A stretch of DNA of 9,748 nt from an uncultured Ruminococcus sp. (GTDB lineage Bacteria; Bacillota; Clostridia; Oscillospirales; CAG-382), in assembly GCA_902783535.1 (NCBI GenBank), contig CACZRJ010000146.1, forward strand, positions 1 to 9,748, given 5' to 3'. Shown piece after piece: positions 6,901 through 9,748 of this stretch. The position numbers were made by a program, and so were the translations under genes. How positions within the stretch are numbered: the stretch's first letter is position 1; every line of letters starts with the position of its first letter. A model generated the notes under the pieces. The model was not told the origin of the DNA. It made no database searches and was given only the letters and a program-made list of their open reading frames with translations.

Positions 6901-9468
6901 TCAGGCTTTCGCCTCGAACCAGCTGCGCCCGGACGTCGCCTCGGCGACCAGCGGGACGGACAGCCGCATCGCGCCTGTCATCTCTTCTTCCAGGATCCTT
7001 TTTGCGGCTTCTTCCTCTTCCGCCGGCGCCTCGACGATCAGTTCGTCGTGGATCTGGAGGATCAGTCGCGCGCGAAGTCCTTCGCGGCGGAGCCGGCCGT
7101 CCACCAGGATCATGGCCTTCTTGATGAGGTCCGCGGCCGTTCCCTGGATCGGCGTATTCATGGCGACGCGCTCTCCGAACGCGCGCTTGATCCTGTTCTT
7201 TTCCCTCATTTCGGGGATGACCCTTCTTCGTCCGAACAGCGTTTCCACGTATCCGTTCTCGGCGGCGAACGTCTTGCAGCTTTCCATGTATTCCGAGATC
7301 AGCGGATACTGGGCGAAGTAGGAGGCTATGTATTCTTTCGCGCGTCCGACCGGAATGCCCAGATCCTGCGAGAGAGAGTATTCTCCCATACCGTAAATGA
7401 TTCCGAAATTGATCGTCTTTGCGAATTTCCGGTTTTCCTTCGTTACGTGTTCCGGGGGAACGTGAAACACCTGCGCCGCGGTCGCCGTGTGGATGTCTTT
7501 CCCGGACCGGAAGGCCTCGATCAGATTCGGGTCTCCCGAAATGTGCGCGAGCAGTCTCAGCTCGATCTGGGAATAGTCGGCGTCGACGAGCACCCACCCG
7601 TCCTCGGCGGTGAAAAATTTACGGAGTTCCCTGCCCTTTTCCGTCCGCACCGGGATGTTCTGAAGATTCGGTTCGGCGGACGAAAGCCTGCCGGTCATCG
7701 TCATGGTCTGCTTGAACGTCGTGTGGATCCGGCCGTCTCCGGAAATGACCTTCAGCATCCCGTCGCAGTAGGTGGATTTCAGTTTCGCCGCCTTGCGGTA
7801 ATCGAGGATACGCAACACGAGCGGATCGTGATGCGACAGTTTTTCCAGCGTTTCGGCGTCGGTCGAATACCCGGACTTCGTCTTTTTGTAATGCGGCAGA
7901 TTCCGTTCTTCGAACAGGACCGTTCCGAGCTGCTTCGGCGAGTTGATATTGAAGGGATGGCCGGCCATGCGGTAGATCTCCTCCTCGCAGAGACGCATCT
8001 CCTCCTCAAGCGAGCGCCCGAACGCGCGGAGGCCCTCGGCGTCGACGCGGAAACCGGTCCTCTCCATATCCGCAAGGACGAAGGCGAGCGGAAGTTCGAT
8101 CTCCTCGTAAAGCTTCTCGAGCCGTTCCGGGTCCCTGCCGCCCTCGTCGGAACGCATCCCGGCCTTCAGAACGTCATACATCGCCCTGAACTTTCCCGCA
8201 TCCGGCGTGTCTTTCACCGTTTTCGAAAAGCACCTGAAATAGGTCCCGGCAAACGTGATCCCGTTGTCTTCGGGGGAAAGAAGATACGACATCAGGGACA
8301 GGTCGTCCGCCTTCCCGTTCAGATCCGCCTCAATGCCGTGATCCCAAAGCATATGCAGAAGTTCCTTGACGGACCATGTGAGGATCCTTTTCTCCCCGGC
8401 CCATCCGTTTGCCCAGTCCCAGCGGGCGGCTTCCTGCCAGTCCAGAAAAACGCTTCCGTCCGACCCGGAAACAAATACGCCCCGCGCGTCCGCATATACG
8501 GATACGCCCGGTTCGGCGAGGGCGGACGCCTCTCCGGGCTGATAGACCGTTTCGGAGGTTTCCTCCACCGGAGCGGACACGGCGCATTCGTCGAGCTGCT
8601 CGAGGAATTTCCGGAATTCCAATTCGGTATACAGTTCATGAAGCTTCGGGATGTCCGGGCCGGTATATGCATAGTTTTCAGGGTCTTCCGGGATCGGAAC
8701 GGTCCTGCAGATCTCCGCGAGGAACCTGGACTGGTACGCGGATTCCTTCCCGGCTTCCAGCTTGTCCTTCAGCGATCCCTTCAGGTCGCCGATGTGCTCG
8801 TAGACTCCGTCGAGCGTGCCGTAATCGGCGATCAGCTTCAGGGCGCCTTTTTCTCCGATGCCGGGCACGCCGGGGATGTTATCGGAAGAATCCCCCATGA
8901 TCGACTTGACCTCGATCAGCTGTATCGGAGAAACGCCGTACTGCTCGCGGATCTGCGCAACGCCCATGATCCTGGTTTCGTTGGTCGCCGCAAGATGCAC
9001 GGTCACGCGGTCGTCGATCAGCTGATAGCTGTCCCGGTCGCCGGTCACCAGGATGCAGTCGATCTGACTGCCGGAAAGAATCCTCGATACGGTTCCGAGA
9101 ATGTCGTCCGCCTCGTATCCTTCTTTTTCGACGACGCGCAGGCCGAGCGCTTCCGCCAGACGCTTCGCGTAAGGCATCTGCTTTGCGAGGTCTTCGGGCA
9201 TGCCGTGCCTTGTCGCTTTGTAATAGTCATACGCCTTGTGACGGAAGGTCGGCGCCTTCAGATCGAACGCCATGACGGCATACCCCGGCGTTCCCGCCTC
9301 GTCCATCGCCTTTCTGACGATATTGACGAAACCGAAAAGAGCGTTCGTGGGAAGACCGTCCCGGTTGGAAAGCGGACGGACTCCGTAAAACGCCCTGTTC
9401 AATATGCTGTTCCCGTCAAAAACGATTCCGACGGGGCTGTTTTTTTGCCTTGATGCCGTCTGCGCCAT
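6901..9468 (-). CDS. polA: DNA polymerase I (5'-3' exonuclease and polymerase; proofreading site degenerate)
   Basis: This enzyme fills gaps and removes primers in Okazaki processing and excision repair. It has 855 aa. The 5'-3' exonuclease domain (about 10-300) has its metal-ligand acids: D18 in VFDGN, D69, E119/D121/D122 in YEADD, D144/D146 in TGDRDSY, and D193/D196 in GDSSDNIPG. A shortened domain (about 310-430) replaces the 3'-5' exonuclease: the DxE motif is absent (VYADARG at about 324-330), so proofreading should be lost, as in Taq and many Gram-positive enzymes. The polymerase domain (about 450-855) is intact: motif A DYSQIELR with catalytic D631, O-helix R680, K684, F688 and Y692, and motif C QIHDEL with H807, D808 and E809. 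The phenylalanine at 688 is the usual bacterial residue that disfavours dideoxynucleotides. GGGAGG lies 6 nt before the ATG. It is the first gene of the operon, with its own promoter and a structured leader. Confidence 0.98.
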   Translation of the reverse strand: MAQTASRQKNSPVGIVFDGNSILNRAFYGVRPLSNRDGLPTNALFGFVNIVRKAMDEAGTPGYAVMAFDLKAPTFRHKAYDYYKATRHGMPEDLAKQMPYAKRLAEALGLRVVEKEGYEADDILGTVSRILSGSQIDCILVTGDRDSYQLIDDRVTVHLAATNETRIMGVAQIREQYGVSPIQLIEVKSIMGDSSDNIPGVPGIGEKGALKLIADYGTLDGVYEHIGDLKGSLKDKLEAGKESAYQSRFLAEICRTVPIPEDPENYAYTGPDIPKLHELYTELEFRKFLEQLDECAVSAPVEETSETVYQPGEASALAEPGVSVYADARGVFVSGSDGSVFLDWQEAARWDWANGWAGEKRILTWSVKELLHMLWDHGIEADLNGKADDLSLMSYLLSPEDNGITFAGTYFRCFSKTVKDTPDAGKFRAMYDVLKAGMRSDEGGRDPERLEKLYEEIELPLAFVLADMERTGFRVDAEGLRAFGRSLEEEMRLCEEEIYRMAGHPFNINSPKQLGTVLFEERNLPHYKKTKSGYSTDAETLEKLSHHDPLVLRILDYRKAAKLKSTYCDGMLKVISGDGRIHTTFKQTMTMTGRLSSAEPNLQNIPVRTEKGRELRKFFTAEDGWVLVDADYSQIELRLLAHISGDPNLIEAFRSGKDIHTATAAQVFHVPPEHVTKENRKFAKTINFGIIYGMGEYSLSQDLGIPVGRAKEYIASYFAQYPLISEYMESCKTFAAENGYVETLFGRRRVIPEMREKNRIKRAFGERVAMNTPIQGTAADLIKKAMILVDGRLRREGLRARLILQIHDELIVEAPAEEEEAAKRILEEEMTGAMRLSVPLVAEATSGRSWFEAKA

Positions 9469-9491
9469 AAGCCGCCTCCCGAAGCGGACGG

Positions 9492-9520
9492 GACGATCCC
9501 GCCAAACGCGGCGGATCGTC
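9492..9520 (-). promoter_or_regulatory. Hairpin in the polA 5' leader
   Basis: GACGATCC (9492-9499) pairs with GGATCGTC (9513-9520), then a bulged C9500, then GCC/GGC (9501-9503 with 9510-9512) around an AAACGC loop, giving 11 pairs. It lies in the roughly 73-nt untranslated leader of polA, about 12 nt upstream of the GGGAGG ribosome site. No U-run follows on the - strand, so it is not an intrinsic terminator. It could stabilise the mRNA or tune translation, and it fits no riboswitch class I recognise. Confidence 0.5.
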
Positions 9521-9547
9521 GTTTTCCGCTATAGTTCTTAATGCTTT

Positions 9548-9576
9548 ATTATACCTTATTCTGTACGAACCGTCAA
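9548..9576 (-). promoter_or_regulatory. Sigma-A promoter of polA and the downstream operon
   Basis: On the - strand TTGACG (9576-9571) and TATAAT (9553-9548) are separated by exactly 17 nt. Transcription should start near 9541, giving a leader of about 73 nt before the polA ATG at 9468. This is the only convincing - strand promoter found ahead of the six packed genes, so it probably drives all of them. Confidence 0.88.
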
Positions 9577-9627
9577 TCCCTTCCCGCTTTTTTTCCTTCC
9601 CAAAAAACGGTTTTGCGGAGATGTCTA

Positions 9628-9656
9628 TTGACCTTTACGGATGTTTGTGGTAGTCT
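9628..9656 (+). promoter_or_regulatory. Probable extended -10 promoter of the divergent right-edge gene
   Basis: TTGACC (9628-9633) is followed after 17 nt by TAGTCT (9651-9656), a poor -10 box, but one with a TG at 9648-9649 in the extended -10 position. Transcription would start near 9663 and reach the ATG at 9710. A short inverted repeat, TTCTTT/AAAGAA (9656-9661 with 9666-9671), covers the start region and might be an operator. It is AT-rich and weak evidence alone. Confidence 0.5.
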
Positions 9657-9709
9657 TCTTTCGAAAAAGAAAACGACTGCCGGCCCGTGACGGCAAAGGG
9701 AGGCCTGCC

Positions 9710-9748
9710 ATGTCCATCCGAAAAGCGATTTCCATCCTCTCCGCCCTG
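9710..9748 (+). CDS. Start of a divergent gene, truncated by the window edge
   Basis: An ATG at 9710 is preceded by AAAGGGAGG (9695-9703) with a 6-nt spacer, a strong ribosome site, and by a plausible promoter at 9628-9656. Thirteen codons are present and read MSIRKAISILSAL. Two basic residues followed by a hydrophobic run look like the start of a signal peptide or membrane anchor, suggesting an exported or membrane protein. Nothing more can be said because the gene leaves the window. Confidence 0.7.
   Translation, partial: MSIRKAISILSAL

Noticed and set aside
7048..9453. Long + strand ORF (about 800 codons) opposite polA
   Set aside because: The protein is Arg/Val/His-rich with no recognisable motif and mirrors a certain polA gene. 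It is an artefact of GC-rich codon use on the other strand.
1..9748. CRISPR array, phage genes or defence island
   Set aside because: No regularly spaced repeats, cas-like ORFs, integrase or restriction-type genes are present in the window.

Overview
The window looks like chromosomal DNA of a moderately GC-rich member of the Bacillota (Firmicutes), probably an anaerobic, gut-type lineage. The reasons are: near-consensus sigma-A promoters (TTGACA-17-TATAAT), strong AGGAGG-type ribosome binding sites, a tRNA gene that encodes its own CCA, a DNA polymerase I with a degenerate proofreading site, and a methyltransferase and Nudix hydrolase of types common in Gram-positives. The exact taxon cannot be read from the sequence alone.

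Left edge (1-315): no ORF is visible. Bases 1-139 form nested hairpins ending in GGTGGTTGAC, which looks like the right end of an IS200/IS605-type (TnpB) element and the scaffold of its omega (guide) RNA. The tnpB gene would lie outside the window to the left. A short AT-rich spacer follows, then a perfect sigma-A promoter (275-303) driving a tRNA-Val(GAC) gene (316-392) and an intrinsic terminator (396-425), all on the + strand.

Main block (424-9468, - strand): six tightly packed genes read leftward towards the tRNA. In transcription order they are polA (DNA polymerase I), asnB (glutamine-hydrolysing asparagine synthetase), a YqeM-like class I SAM methyltransferase, pepT (peptidase T), an uncharacterised cytoplasmic TIM-barrel glycosidase-like protein resembling the DUF6259 group, and a MutT/MutX-like Nudix hydrolase. 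Gaps are 53 nt or less, and two junctions are 4-nt ATGA overlaps. A strong promoter (9548-9576) and a hairpin-bearing leader precede polA, and no other promoter was seen in the gaps, so one polycistronic unit is likely. It mixes DNA repair and nucleotide-pool cleaning (polA, Nudix) with amino-acid and peptide metabolism (asnB, pepT) and a sugar-active enzyme.

Right edge (9469-9748): a 241-nt divergent intergenic region carries the polA promoter and a weaker extended -10 promoter for a + strand gene. Only 13 codons of that gene are inside the window; its start resembles the beginning of a signal peptide or membrane anchor.

No CRISPR array, phage module or clearly new defence system is visible. 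The least ordinary items are the probable omega-RNA end with a readable 16-nt guide, the uncharacterised glycosidase-like protein inside a polA-led operon, and a T-stem mismatch in the tRNA.
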